The notes beneath the pieces are model-generated. The model ran no database searches. It saw only the letters and a program-made list of their open reading frames with translations, and had not been told where the DNA came from. Shown here one piece after another: positions 7,867-15,980 of a stretch of DNA of 34,455 nt. A program made the position numbers and the translations under genes. Position 1 is the stretch's first letter, and every line of letters begins with the position of its first letter. Source of the DNA: Sphingomonas bacterium (GTDB taxonomy: Bacteria > Pseudomonadota > Alphaproteobacteria > Sphingomonadales > Sphingomonadaceae); contig NZ_JAQGLC010000192.1 in the NCBI RefSeq assembly GCF_028293085.1, positions 1-34,455 of the forward strand, given 5' to 3'.

Positions 7867-7871
7867 ACCTC

Positions 7872-8201
7872 ATGGTTGAACGACTCGACATCACCTTCGC
7901 CGCGTTGGCCGATCCCACCCGTCGCGCGATGCTCGCCAGCCTGTCGGGCGGCGAGCGCAGCATCGGGGAGCTCGCCGCGCCGCATGCGATGAGCTTTGCC
8001 GGCGCGTCGAAACATGTCCGCGCGCTGGAGCGCGCCGGGCTGGTCGAGCGCCGCAAGGCCGGGCGCCAGCAATTGTGCCGCCTGAAGGCGGATCCGCTGC
8101 GCGAGGCCGAGGCCTGGCTGCGCCAGTGGGAGAAATTCTGGAACGAGCGGCTCGATGTGCTCGCGGAACTGCTCAAGGCCGAAAAGGAGAGGGCCGAATG
8201 A
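7872..8201 (+). CDS. ArsR-family winged-helix transcriptional regulator
   Basis: This 109-residue single-domain regulator begins with the typical MVERLDITFAALADPTRRAM, followed by the helix-turn-helix (about 28-60; RSIGELAAPHAMSFAGASKH) and the wing (GLVERRKAGRQQLCRL). It lacks the ELCVCDL-type cysteine metal site of classical ArsR/SmtB, so it is probably not a metal sensor. It belongs to the SdpR-like group commonly found beside SRPBCC (AHSA1) genes. Its stop overlaps the ATG of the next gene (ATGA), so the three genes form one coupled operon. It likely represses its own promoter through the inverted repeat at 7824-7839. The start is fixed by the conserved N-terminus and the promoter position. 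Confidence 0.9.
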   Translation: MVERLDITFAALADPTRRAMLASLSGGERSIGELAAPHAMSFAGASKHVRALERAGLVERRKAGRQQLCRLKADPLREAEAWLRQWEKFWNERLDVLAELLKAEKERAE

Positions 8202-8644
8202 CCACCGCACCCGTCATCCTCAGGATCAGCCGCGATTTCGATGCGTCGCCCGAAGCGGTGTTCGATGCCTGGCTCGATCCCGACAAGGCCGGCAAGTTCC
8301 TGTTCAAGACGCCCGACGGCGTGATGCTCACGGTCGCGATCGACGCGCGCGTCGGCGGCCGCACCCTGATCGTCGAGCGCCGCGCCTCGGGCGATGCCTA
8401 TCATCACCTGCAATATGAGGTGATCGATCGCCCGCACCGCCTCGTCTTCCTGTTCCGCGCCGATCCGGCCGACGAGGGCGAATGGACCCGCGTGACGATT
8501 GATATCGCGGCGAAGGGGGAGGGCGCGACGCTCACCCTCGTCCACGAAATGGACCCCGCATGGTCCGCGTACGAAGAACAGACCCGCAAGGGCTGGACGA
8601 TGATCCTCGCCAGCCTAGCCAATACCCTGGAGACCTTATCATGA
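8198..8644 (+). CDS. SRPBCC (AHSA1/START-like) domain protein
   Basis: This 148-residue protein is a single helix-grip domain of the AHSA1/CalC-type SRPBCC family: ISRDFDASPEAVFDAWLDP at the start, YEVIDRPHRLVFLF in the middle, and a terminal helix (WTMILASLANTLETL). Such domains bind hydrophobic ligands in a deep pocket. In ArsR-SRPBCC operons the ligand and role are generally unknown, and none is assigned. It overlaps the regulator by four bases and the next SRPBCC gene by four bases. It is cytoplasmic, with no signal peptide. Confidence 0.85.
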   Translation: MTTAPVILRISRDFDASPEAVFDAWLDPDKAGKFLFKTPDGVMLTVAIDARVGGRTLIVERRASGDAYHHLQYEVIDRPHRLVFLFRADPADEGEWTRVTIDIAAKGEGATLTLVHEMDPAWSAYEEQTRKGWTMILASLANTLETLS

Positions 8645-9171
8645 TCGCCATCGAACGCCCCGCCGCCGACACCATCCGCTTCGAACGGGTGCTCGACGCG
8701 CCGGTCGAGACCGTCTGGCGCTATCTCGTCGAGGCCGATCTGCGGGCCTTGTGGTTCGCCGGCGGCGCGATGGAGCAGCGCGAAGGCGGCGCGCTCGATC
8801 TCGTCTTCGATCACGACAATCTCTCGTCCGACGACGTGTCCTATCCGGACAGATTCTGCGCGCACCGGGGCGCGGTGTCGCGCGAGCACGTGACGGCGAT
8901 CGAGGCGCCGCACATGGTCGCCTATAGCTGGGACGGCGGCAAGGAGGGCGAGGTCCGGTTCGAGCTGTTCCCGATGGGCGGCCAGACCCGCCTGGTGCTG
9001 ACCCACAGCGGCATCACGAGCCCGACCGGCGCCGCCAGCTTCGGCGGCGGCTGGCACGCCCATCTCGCGGTGCTGCAGGCGAAGCTCTCGGGCGGCACGG
9101 TCCGGGACTTCTGGGCGCTGCATGCGCAGTCCGAAGCGACGGTCAAGGAAGCGCTGGGCCAGGACGCCTGA
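8641..9171 (+). CDS. Second SRPBCC (AHSA1/START-like) domain protein
   Basis: This 176-residue protein has the same fold as its neighbour: IRFERVLDAPVETVWRYLVE at the N-terminus, YSWDGGKEGEVRFELF and RLVLTHSGI in the sheet, and a long C-terminal helix. It differs enough in sequence to be an old divergence rather than a recent duplication. It starts within an ATGA overlap with the preceding gene, so the two products are probably made in similar amounts. Ligand unknown. The gene ends near a perfect GC-rich hairpin (9182-9207) that separates it from the convergent cyclodeaminase gene. Confidence 0.85.
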   Translation: MIAIERPAADTIRFERVLDAPVETVWRYLVEADLRALWFAGGAMEQREGGALDLVFDHDNLSSDDVSYPDRFCAHRGAVSREHVTAIEAPHMVAYSWDGGKEGEVRFELFPMGGQTRLVLTHSGITSPTGAASFGGGWHAHLAVLQAKLSGGTVRDFWALHAQSEATVKEALGQDA

Positions 9172-9181
9172 GCGCAGGCAC

Positions 9182-9207
9182 CCCCTCTCCCGCAAGCGGG
9201 AGAGGGG
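9182..9207. repeat. Perfect GC-rich hairpin repeat between convergent genes
   Basis: CCCCTCTCCCG (9182-9192) and CGGGAGAGGGG (9197-9207) pair perfectly over 11 bp with a CAAG loop. It lies between two gene ends and has the CCCTCTCCC theme seen again at 11528, 13921, 20878 and 28135. It probably works as a bidirectional terminator or belongs to a dispersed palindromic repeat family. Confidence 0.6.
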
Positions 9208-9228
9208 AAGAGGAGGATTGCTACGACC

Positions 9229-10173
9229 TCACCCCTCTGTGCTGTACAACGCCCAGACGCTCGCCAGATCCTGCACCACATGCCCGAGCGACTTGTACAC
9301 GGTGATCTCCTCGTCCGACCGCCGCCCCTCGATCCGCCCCGCCAGCACCTCGCCGATCTCCGCGACGATATGCCCGTCGCCGATCAGCCCGGCCGCCCGA
9401 GCGTTGCGGAACTCCGCCCCTTGCGCCAGCGCCCCCTCGCGGCTGTCGACGATGAAGCGCGATCGCACCACCAGATCATTGTCCACCTCGGCCGGCCCGG
9501 CATGGCTCGATCCGACCAGGTTGAGATGCGTGCCGGGCCGCACCCAGGCCCCCTGCAGGATCGGCTCCGCCGCGCCGGTCACCGTGCAGACGATATCGGC
9601 GTCGGCGACCGCTTCGCGCACATCGCCGGCGACGGTCATGGCGATCCCGGTCTCGTCGCGCATCCGCCGAACGAAATCCGCCGCACGCTCGGGCGATCGA
9701 CCCCATACCCGGACATGCTCCAGCGGCCGTACCCGGGAGAGCGCCCGGATATGCGTCGTTGCCTGCTCGCCATAGCCGAGCACCGCCAGCCGCCGCGCGT
9801 CCGTCCGGGCCAGCGCTTCGGTCGCGACCGCGCTCGCCGCGGCGGTGCGGATCGCAGTGATCTCGCCGGCATGGGCGACGCAGACCGGCGCGCCGCTGTC
9901 CGGATCGAACAGGATCACCAGCCCCTGATGCGATTGCAGCCCCTTGGCGAAATTCTCCGCGAACACGCTGATCAGCTTCGCCCCGAACGGCCCGTCGCCG
10001 GCCAGCGCGCCCGGCATGATCCCGAACAGCCGCCCGTCCGCCAGCGGGATGAACGATCGCAGCAACTGGCGCGTCTCGCCCGTCGAAAAGGCGATCATCG
10101 CCTCGCGCACGATTGGAATGCAGAGCTCATAGGTCAGCCGCCGGCGAACCTCGTCGCGATCGATCATCCGCAT
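9229..10173 (-). CDS. Ornithine cyclodeaminase / mu-crystallin family protein
   Basis: This 314-residue NAD(P)-dependent enzyme belongs to the family that includes ornithine cyclodeaminase, alanine dehydrogenase and pyrroline-2-carboxylate reductase. An N-terminal substrate domain (about 1-115, with FGAKLISVFAENFAKGLQSH) precedes a Rossmann domain (LAVLGYGEQATTHIRALSRV). The IVCTVTGAAEPIL strand and VYKSLGHVVQDLASVWAL end match the family. The exact substrate cannot be read from the sequence. I chose the ATG at 10173 because GGGGAG lies 8 bases upstream; a second Met follows two codons later. It is downstream of and co-directional with the thiolase at 10263-11459, 89 bases away across a small hairpin, so it may be partly co-transcribed. 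Confidence 0.82.
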   Translation of the reverse strand: MRMIDRDEVRRRLTYELCIPIVREAMIAFSTGETRQLLRSFIPLADGRLFGIMPGALAGDGPFGAKLISVFAENFAKGLQSHQGLVILFDPDSGAPVCVAHAGEITAIRTAAASAVATEALARTDARRLAVLGYGEQATTHIRALSRVRPLEHVRVWGRSPERAADFVRRMRDETGIAMTVAGDVREAVADADIVCTVTGAAEPILQGAWVRPGTHLNLVGSSHAGPAEVDNDLVVRSRFIVDSREGALAQGAEFRNARAAGLIGDGHIVAEIGEVLAGRIEGRRSDEEITVYKSLGHVVQDLASVWALYSTEG

Positions 10174-10234
10174 CGTCGAAGCTCCCCGCGCTGGCTCCTC
10201 ACGAGCCGGTCCGCGCAACCTGTCCGCTAAAGCC

Positions 10235-10254
10235 GCCTCGCGCAACGGCGAGGC
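10235..10254 (-). terminator. Hairpin downstream of the thiolase gene
   Basis: GCCTCGC (10235-10241) and GCGAGGC (10248-10254) form a 7-bp perfect stem with a 6-base loop, 8 bases past the thiolase stop on the minus strand. A short T-containing stretch (GGCTTTA) follows. It may be a weak terminator or attenuator between the two genes. Confidence 0.45.
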
Positions 10255-10262
10255 GCCACTGC

Positions 10263-11459
10263 TCAGACGATCTCGAACAACCCCGCCGCGCCCATGCCGC
10301 CGGCGGTGCACATCGACACCACGACATAACGCACCCCGCGCTTGCGTCCCTCGATCAGCGCATGGCCGACGAGGCGGCTGCCGGTCATCCCGAACGGATG
10401 CCCCACCGCGATCGCGCCGCCATTGACGTTGTACTTCTCCGGATCGATGCCGAGATGATCGCGGCAATAGAGGCACTGGCTGGCGAACGCCTCGTTCAGC
10501 TCCCACAGCCCGATGTCCGCCACCGTCAGCCCGGCCCGGTCGAGCAGCTTCGGGATCGCGAACACCGGCCCGATCCCCATCTCATCCGGCCCGCACCCCG
10601 CCGCCTGGAAGCCGCGATAGAGGCCGAGGATTTCCTTGCCCTCGGCCTCGGCGGTCACCCGGTCCATCAGGATCTGCGCTGAGGCGCCGTCCGACAGCTG
10701 GCTCGCATTGCCTGCGGTCACGTTGGATCCGGGGCCGGAGAATTCGCCGCCAGGCCAGACCGTCTTCAGGCCGCTGAGCGCCTCCAGCGTCGTGCCCGGC
10801 CGGATGCCCTCATCCTGGCTGACAGTGACCGTCTCGGTGCCCGCCCTGACGCCTTCCTTGTCGAACAGCGCCTTCTCCACCGTGATCGGCGCGATCTCCT
10901 CGACGAACGCGCCCTTTTCCAGTCCCGCCGCCGCGCGTTGCTGGCTCTGCGCGCCATAGGAGTCCTGCGCCGCCCGGCTGATGCCATAGCGCTCGGCGAC
11001 GATCTCGGCCGTCTCGATCATCGGGATATAGGCGGCGGGCTCGTTGGCGATCACCGATTTGTTGACGAAGCGCGGCGCGTCGCGCGTCACCGTCAGGCTG
11101 ATCGATTCCATGCCGCCGGCCAGCGCCACGTCCATCTCGTCGCACATGATCGATCGCGCCGCGAGCGCCACCGCGGTCAGCCCGGATCCGCATTTCCGGT
11201 CGAGCGTGAAGGCCGGCACGCTCTCGGGCAGCTTGCCCGCAAAGATCGCCATCCGCCCGGCATTGCCGCCCTGCGTCCCCCATTGTCCGCCCACGCCCCA
11301 GAAGACCTCGTCGATCCGTGCCGGATCGATCCCGGCGCGAGCCACCGCCGCGTTCATCACATGCCCCGCCAGCACCGGCGCCTCGGTGATATTGAACGCC
11401 CCGCGATACGCCTTGCCGATCGGGGTACGGGCTGTGGCGATGATGGCGGCTTCACGCAT
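10263..11459 (-). CDS. Acetyl-CoA C-acetyltransferase family thiolase (3-ketoacyl-CoA thiolase type)
   Basis: This 398-residue thiolase has an intact active site: C90 in DRKCGSGLTAVA, H354 in AVGHPFGMTGSR, and C384 in SMCTAGGMGAAG. The NEAFA motif (WELNEAFASQ) binds substrate. The length and motif order match the degradative thiolases (FadA/PaaJ-like), which split 3-ketoacyl-CoA into acetyl-CoA and a shortened acyl-CoA. It differs from the other thiolase in this window (6479-7744), which has NPNGG and the FadI-type insert. The ATG at 11459 has an AAGG Shine-Dalgarno at 9 bases. Chain-length preference is unknown. The gene is followed by the cyclodeaminase-family gene. Confidence 0.9.
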   Translation of the reverse strand: MREAAIIATARTPIGKAYRGAFNITEAPVLAGHVMNAAVARAGIDPARIDEVFWGVGGQWGTQGGNAGRMAIFAGKLPESVPAFTLDRKCGSGLTAVALAARSIMCDEMDVALAGGMESISLTVTRDAPRFVNKSVIANEPAAYIPMIETAEIVAERYGISRAAQDSYGAQSQQRAAAGLEKGAFVEEIAPITVEKALFDKEGVRAGTETVTVSQDEGIRPGTTLEALSGLKTVWPGGEFSGPGSNVTAGNASQLSDGASAQILMDRVTAEAEGKEILGLYRGFQAAGCGPDEMGIGPVFAIPKLLDRAGLTVADIGLWELNEAFASQCLYCRDHLGIDPEKYNVNGGAIAVGHPFGMTGSRLVGHALIEGRKRGVRYVVVSMCTAGGMGAAGLFEIV

Positions 11460-11527
11460 GATGGGACCTTTCGAGGATCGGGTATGGCGCGCGGTTTAGG
11501 TGGAGTACAGAGATTTGGGAAGCCTTC

Positions 11528-11556
11528 TCGCCCTCCCCCCTCCGGCGAGAGGGCGA
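11528..11556. repeat. GC-rich hairpin repeat upstream of the two-component genes
   Basis: TCGCCCTC (11528-11535) and GAGGGCGA (11549-11556) pair over 8 bp with a C-rich 13-base loop. It lies in the divergent region between the thiolase and response-regulator starts and belongs to the same C/G-rich repeat theme as the other intergenic hairpins. No clear promoter was identified in this region. Confidence 0.45.
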
Positions 11557-11654
11557 AAAAGGCCTGCACAATTTCTCCACATCCGCCGGACCATGCGTCC
11601 CCACACCCGGCCTATCCAACGAACACCGTTGACCATCGCACCGACAGGACGACA

Positions 11655-12350
11655 ATGAAGCCCATGAGTCACCGCATCCTCGTCGTCGACGACGATCCCC
11701 ATATCCGCGAGCTGCTCGTCTTCGCGCTCGGCAAGGCCGGCATGCGCCCGAGCGAGGCTGGCGACGGTGAGGAAGCGCTCGCCGCGATCGGGCAGGAAAT
11801 GCCCGATCTGATGGTGCTCGACATCAACATGCCCCGCCTCAACGGGCTCGATCTCTGCCGCCGGCTGCGCGGCGCGGGCGGGGCGGGGGCGGCGTTGCCG
11901 ATCCTGTTCCTGTCCTCGCGCGACGACGAGATCGACCGCATCGTCGGCATCGAGATCGGCGGCGACGATTATGTCGTGAAGCCCTTCTCCCCGCGCGAGG
12001 TCGTCGCTCGCGTCGGCGCAATCCTGAAGCGCGGTGCGCCGCCCCCGCCCGAGCCCGACAATGTCGTGCGCAACCGCCTGACCCTCGATACCGAGGGCTG
12101 GGAGGCGCGGTGGGACGGTACCCCGGTCCAGCTCACCGCCACTGAATTCCAGCTCCTGCTGCTGCTCGCGGCCAACCCGGCCAAGGTCTATACCCGCGAC
12201 GCGATCATCGATCGGCTGCACGGCCCGGGCTTCGCCATCACCGACCGCACGATCGACAGCCATATCCGCAATCTCCGCGCGAAATTCGATGCGGCCAATC
12301 TGATCGAGACGCGCGCCGGGATCGGCTACCGGATCGGCGCCTGCGATTGA
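11655..12350 (+). CDS. OmpR/PhoB-family response regulator
   Basis: This 231-residue regulator has a receiver domain (about 5-120) with acidic pocket D12-D14, phospho-acceptor D56 in MVLDINMPR, and conserved K109 in DDYVVKPFSP. A winged-helix DNA-binding domain follows (about 135-231; LTATEFQLLLLLAANPAKVY and the recognition helix TDRTIDSHIRNLRAKF). Phosphorylation by the overlapping kinase should switch DNA binding. The ATG at 11655 has CAGGA 5 bases upstream; an in-frame ATG lies three codons on. Its TGA overlaps the kinase TTG start, so translation is coupled. Target genes are not evident. Confidence 0.93.
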   Translation: MKPMSHRILVVDDDPHIRELLVFALGKAGMRPSEAGDGEEALAAIGQEMPDLMVLDINMPRLNGLDLCRRLRGAGGAGAALPILFLSSRDDEIDRIVGIEIGGDDYVVKPFSPREVVARVGAILKRGAPPPPEPDNVVRNRLTLDTEGWEARWDGTPVQLTATEFQLLLLLAANPAKVYTRDAIIDRLHGPGFAITDRTIDSHIRNLRAKFDAANLIETRAGIGYRIGACD

Positions 12351-13906
12351 TTGCGGCGCTCAAGCAGGTCGCCAAGGCGCATTGGCCCAAGCTCAGGCTG
12401 CGCTCGATCCTGCTCGGCACCCTGCTCTTCGTCGCCGCGCTCCCCGGCGTCGCGGCCCTGTTCCTGCGCGTCTATGAAAACACCATCGTCCAGCAGACCG
12501 AGGCCGAGCTGATCTCGCAGAGCGTGGTGCTTGCCTCGGCCTACAAGGCCGCGTGGCGCGAAAATGCGCCCGACGCGACGCGCCGCCTGCTCGCCCCGGA
12601 AGTCCCGACGATCGATCTGCGCACCATGCCCGTCCTGCCGCCCCGCCCCGCCGAAACCCGCCGAGGGCTTCCCGATCGCCACGCCGCGATGGTCGCGCAC
12701 ACCCTGATGCCGATGGCGAGCGACGCCGCCGCGGTGACGCTCACCGCCACCCGATTGCTCGACGCGCATGGCATTGTCGTGCTCGGCCGCGACGATGTGA
12801 TGCTCAACTATGACAACCTGCCCGAGGTTCGTGCCGCGCTCGCCGGCCAGCCCCGCACCGTGCTGCGCGCGCGGGGCGAATATGAGGCGCGCAGCTGGCT
12901 CGCTTTGTTCAGCCGTGCCTATGCGATCCGCGTCCACCACGCCCGGCCGGTGATCGATCAAGGCCGGGTGATCGGCGTGGTCATGCTGTCGCGCACCCCG
13001 CGTGGCCTGTTCGTCGGGCTCTATCAGGATCGCGGCAAGATATTGCTGGGCGTGGGCCTGATCCTGATGACCCTGCTGGTGCTGGTGGCGTTGCTCTCGC
13101 GCGGCATCGCTCGGCCGATCGACGCGCTGGCCCGGGCCAGCGAGGATGTCGCGCGCGGCCGGGTCGCGGTGCCGGAGACGCCGGTCACCGCCGCGATCGA
13201 GATCGCGCAGCTCTACGACAATTTCCGCGCCATGGCCGACCGGATCGAGCGCCGCTCGCGCTACCTCAAGGATTTCGCGGCCGCGGTCAGCCACGAGTTC
13301 AAGACCCCGCTCGCCGGCATTCGCGGCGCGCTCGAACTGCTCGACGAGCATGGCGCCGAGATGAGCGAGGACGAACGCCACCGCTTCATCGCCAATGCCA
13401 CGGCGGATGCCGACCGGCTGTCACGCCTCGTCCAGCGCCTGCTCGATCTCGCCCGCGCCGATATGGCGAACATCGACGCCGGCGCGCGGGCGGACGTGGT
13501 CGCATCGGCCAGGCGGGTGGCGGACTCGTTCCGCTCGGATCGCTTCGCGGTGGAGGTGGCGTCGGACGCGGCAACCGCCATGGCACGCATCACCCCCGAA
13601 GTGGTCGAGACGCTGTTGGAAACCCTGGTCGAGAACAGCCGCCAGGCCGGGGCGGAGCGCGTGTCGGTCCGCATCGAACGAGACGCGGACTGCTTCATAT
13701 TATGGGTCAGCGACGATGGCCCCGGTATCGCCCTCGCCGATCTCGAACGGATCTTCGAACCCTTCTTTACCGGCCGCCGCGAGGCGGGCGGGGCAGGGCT
13801 TGGCCTCGCCATTGCCCGCTCCTTGCTGGCGGCGACCGGCGGGACGATCGTGGCGAAAGAGGTTCCCGCAGGCGCCTGCTTCCGGCTGCGGCTGCCGGTG
13901 GCGTGA
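12347..13906 (+). CDS. Membrane sensor histidine kinase
   Basis: This 519-residue protein has membrane segment 1 (about 20-40), a periplasmic sensor region of about 185 residues, and membrane segment 2 (about 231-251). HAMP (about 252-303), HisKA with H316 in AAVSHEFKTPLAGIRG, and an HATPase domain (N box N430, G1 DDGPG 456-460, G2 GAGLGLAIA) follow. All catalytic motifs are intact. It should autophosphorylate at H316 and phosphorylate the adjacent regulator. The start is TTG at 12347, inside a TTGA overlap with the regulator stop; no ATG lies nearby. The sensor region contains a late GRVIGVVMLSRTPRG strand typical of PAS-like extracytoplasmic sensors, but the signal is unknown. Confidence 0.92.
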   Translation: MIAALKQVAKAHWPKLRLRSILLGTLLFVAALPGVAALFLRVYENTIVQQTEAELISQSVVLASAYKAAWRENAPDATRRLLAPEVPTIDLRTMPVLPPRPAETRRGLPDRHAAMVAHTLMPMASDAAAVTLTATRLLDAHGIVVLGRDDVMLNYDNLPEVRAALAGQPRTVLRARGEYEARSWLALFSRAYAIRVHHARPVIDQGRVIGVVMLSRTPRGLFVGLYQDRGKILLGVGLILMTLLVLVALLSRGIARPIDALARASEDVARGRVAVPETPVTAAIEIAQLYDNFRAMADRIERRSRYLKDFAAAVSHEFKTPLAGIRGALELLDEHGAEMSEDERHRFIANATADADRLSRLVQRLLDLARADMANIDAGARADVVASARRVADSFRSDRFAVEVASDAATAMARITPEVVETLLETLVENSRQAGAERVSVRIERDADCFILWVSDDGPGIALADLERIFEPFFTGRREAGGAGLGLAIARSLLAATGGTIVAKEVPAGACFRLRLPVA

Positions 13907-13920
13907 GCGAGCCTCTTCTT

Positions 13921-14138
13921 TTCCCTCTCCCCTTGTGGGAGAGGGAAGGGGCCCGCGCCGAAGGCGTGGGAAGGGTGAGGGGGACATTTGTCGGTGTCTC
14001 GAACCTCACTCCCCCTCATCCGGCCCTTCGGGCCACCAGTTTTGGCCGCCCGACGGGTCGAAATGCCCCCCGGGCATTTCTAAACCATGCCGGGGGCATG
14101 GTTTACCCGACGGGCGACCAAAACTCCCACAGGGGGAG
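13921..14138. repeat. Composite repeat of nested hairpins
   Basis: Several palindromes fill this intergenic stretch. TTCCCTCTCCC (13921-13931) pairs with 13937-13947. CTCCCCCT (14009-14016) pairs with AGGGGGAG (14131-14138). A 21-base imperfect pair (14038-14058 with 14105-14125, two mismatches) encloses two perfect hairpins: GAAATGCCC (14060-14068) with 14072-14080, and TAAACCATGCC (14081-14091) with 14095-14105. A small GGCCC/GGGCC hairpin lies at 14022-14034. The folded shape would be a long stem capped by two arms. It is non-coding and resembles REP/BIME-like repeats of sphingomonads. It probably reduces read-through from the kinase into the flavoprotein gene. Confidence 0.65.
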
Positions 14139-14153
14139 AAGGAAGAAGGCCCC

Positions 14154-15335
14154 ATGACCACCCCCACCCCCTATGACACCATCATCCTCGGCGCCGGCGC
14201 CGCCGGCCTGATGTGCGCGCTTACCGCCGGCCAGCGCGGCCGGCGCGTGCTGCTGCTCGATCATGCCGAGGAGGTGGGCAAGAAGATCCTCATCTCCGGC
14301 GGCGGCCGGTGCAATTTCACCAACATCCACACCGCGCCCGATCGCTATCTCTCGGCCAACCCGCATTTCGCCAAGTCGGCGCTAGGCCGCTACACCGCCG
14401 CCGACTTCATCGACCTGGTCGACCGGCACGGCATCAAATGGCACGAAAAGACCCTCGGCCAGCTCTTCTGCGACGGCTCGGCGAAGCAGATCGTCGGCAT
14501 GCTGCTCGACGAATGCGATGCGGGGGGTGTCGCCATTGGCCTCGGCCAGGCGATCCGCGCGGTCGATCACGCGGATGGCCAATACCGCGTCACCTTCGGC
14601 GACCGTACCGCGATCGCGCCGTCGCTGGTGATCGCGACCGGCGGCCCCTCCATCCCGAAAATGGGCGCGACCGGCTTCGCCTATGATCTCGCGCGCAAGT
14701 TCGGCCTCAAAGTGGTCGAGCCCCGCCCCGCGCTCGTCCCTTTCACCCTTGGCGGCGAGGAAACCCTGTTCCGCTCGCTCTCCGGCGTTGCGGCGGAGGT
14801 GGTCGCGCGCTGCGGCAAGACGGCGTTCCGCGAGGCAGCGCTCTTCACGCACAAAGGGCTGTCCGGCCCGGCGATCCTGCAAATCTCCTCTTATTGGCGC
14901 CACGGCGAGTCGATCGGGATCGATTTCCTGCCCGACCTGAAACCCGGCTGGCTGGCCGAGGCGAAGCGCGCCAATCCGCGCGCCGGTTTCCGCAAGCTGC
15001 TGGCGAGCCACCTCCCGGCGCGCCTCGCCGAAACCCTTGCCGACCGCCTCGGCCTGGACGGCGAGCTGGTCGCCCAGACCGACAAGCGCCTCGACGAAGC
15101 CGCCCGCCGCCTCGCCGACTGGCGCTTCACCCCGAACGGCACCGAAGGCCTGGCCAAGGCCGAAGTCGTCGCCGGCGGCATCGCCACTGACGGCCTGTCC
15201 TCGCAGACAATGGAGGCCCGGAAAGTCCCCGGCCTGTACGCGATCGGCGAGGCGGTCGACGTCACCGGCTGGCTGGGCGGCTATAATTTCCAATGGGCCT
15301 GGGCCAGCGGCTGGGCGGCTGGACAGGTGGTCTAG
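14154..15335 (+). CDS. HI0933/YhiN-family FAD-dependent oxidoreductase
   Basis: This 393-residue flavoprotein has an N-terminal FAD-binding Rossmann motif (IILGAGAAGLMCALTAG, residues about 9-25). The family signature GKKILISGGGRCNFTN follows at about 42-57, then LVIATGGPSIPKMGATGFAY and the C-terminal GLYAIGEAVDVTGWLGGYNF. This is the BaiN/YhiN (HI0933) group, often annotated as NAD(P)/FAD-dependent oxidoreductase. Some members reduce unsaturated bile-acid or steroid-like substrates, but most have no known substrate. The ATG at 14154 follows a purine-rich GGAAGAAGG at 5 bases. No operon partner is obvious; the next gene starts 36 bases downstream and could be co-transcribed. Confidence 0.88.
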   Translation: MTTPTPYDTIILGAGAAGLMCALTAGQRGRRVLLLDHAEEVGKKILISGGGRCNFTNIHTAPDRYLSANPHFAKSALGRYTAADFIDLVDRHGIKWHEKTLGQLFCDGSAKQIVGMLLDECDAGGVAIGLGQAIRAVDHADGQYRVTFGDRTAIAPSLVIATGGPSIPKMGATGFAYDLARKFGLKVVEPRPALVPFTLGGEETLFRSLSGVAAEVVARCGKTAFREAALFTHKGLSGPAILQISSYWRHGESIGIDFLPDLKPGWLAEAKRANPRAGFRKLLASHLPARLAETLADRLGLDGELVAQTDKRLDEAARRLADWRFTPNGTEGLAKAEVVAGGIATDGLSSQTMEARKVPGLYAIGEAVDVTGWLGGYNFQWAWASGWAAGQVV

Positions 15336-15371
15336 CGACGTCCATCGTCCCATTTGGATTGTGAGGCCGGC

Positions 15372-15980
15372 ATGTGGTTGATCGCGCTGATGATGCTCCA
15401 GGCGGCCCCGTCGATGCCGCCGCGCTGGCTGAACGAGGATGTGGTTATCGCGCCCGAAAACACGCCGGTGGACGCCTTGCGGCGGGGAGGCCACGGGGTC
15501 GTCAGCATGCTGGCGCGCGTGTCTGCGGATGGCCGTTTCGCCGGTTGCGCGGTCACCGAAACCAGCGGTTCGAAGGAACTGGACGCCGCGTCTTGCGCGC
15601 TGCTCGAGCACAAGGCCCGTTTCGAAGCCGCAACCGACGCGACCGGCCGGCATATCGACGGCGCTTTCCTGACGGGCGTCTCCTACACCACGGCCAGGGG
15701 TCAGCCTTCCGCGGTGATCGATCTCGCCTTGCCGGTCGAGCGAACCCCTCCCGGCTATATCAAAGCGACGAGAACGGCCGTCGAGTTCGATGAATCCGGG
15801 CATGTAATACGCTGTGTCGTACGGCGCCCCAGCGGAAGCATGGCGGCCGATGCCGCAATCTGTCGGCATATCGTCGCGCAGGTGACGATAAAGCCGCCGC
15901 TGTCGGCTTCGTCCGAACCTGCACAGGCATATCGGACAATTGTCGCGACCCTTGCCGTATCGGGCGCCGTCGAGGAATAA
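15372..15980 (+). CDS. Small exported protein with TonB C-terminal-like domains
   Basis: This 202-residue protein has a short hydrophobic N-terminus (MWLIALMMLQAAPS) that looks like a signal peptide. Residues about 37-95 (VSMLARVSADGRFAGCAVTE, then ELDAASCALLEHKARFEAA) match the C-terminal fold of TonB-family proteins, with the usual paired cysteines. A second, weaker copy follows at about 125-175 (VEFDESGHVIRCVVRRPSGS). It lacks a long Pro-rich spanner and an N-terminal anchor long enough for an energy transducer, so it is probably a periplasmic protein that borrows the domain. The ATG at 15372 has GTGAGG upstream. Function unknown. Confidence 0.65.
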   Translation: MWLIALMMLQAAPSMPPRWLNEDVVIAPENTPVDALRRGGHGVVSMLARVSADGRFAGCAVTETSGSKELDAASCALLEHKARFEAATDATGRHIDGAFLTGVSYTTARGQPSAVIDLALPVERTPPGYIKATRTAVEFDESGHVIRCVVRRPSGSMAADAAICRHIVAQVTIKPPLSASSEPAQAYRTIVATLAVSGAVEE

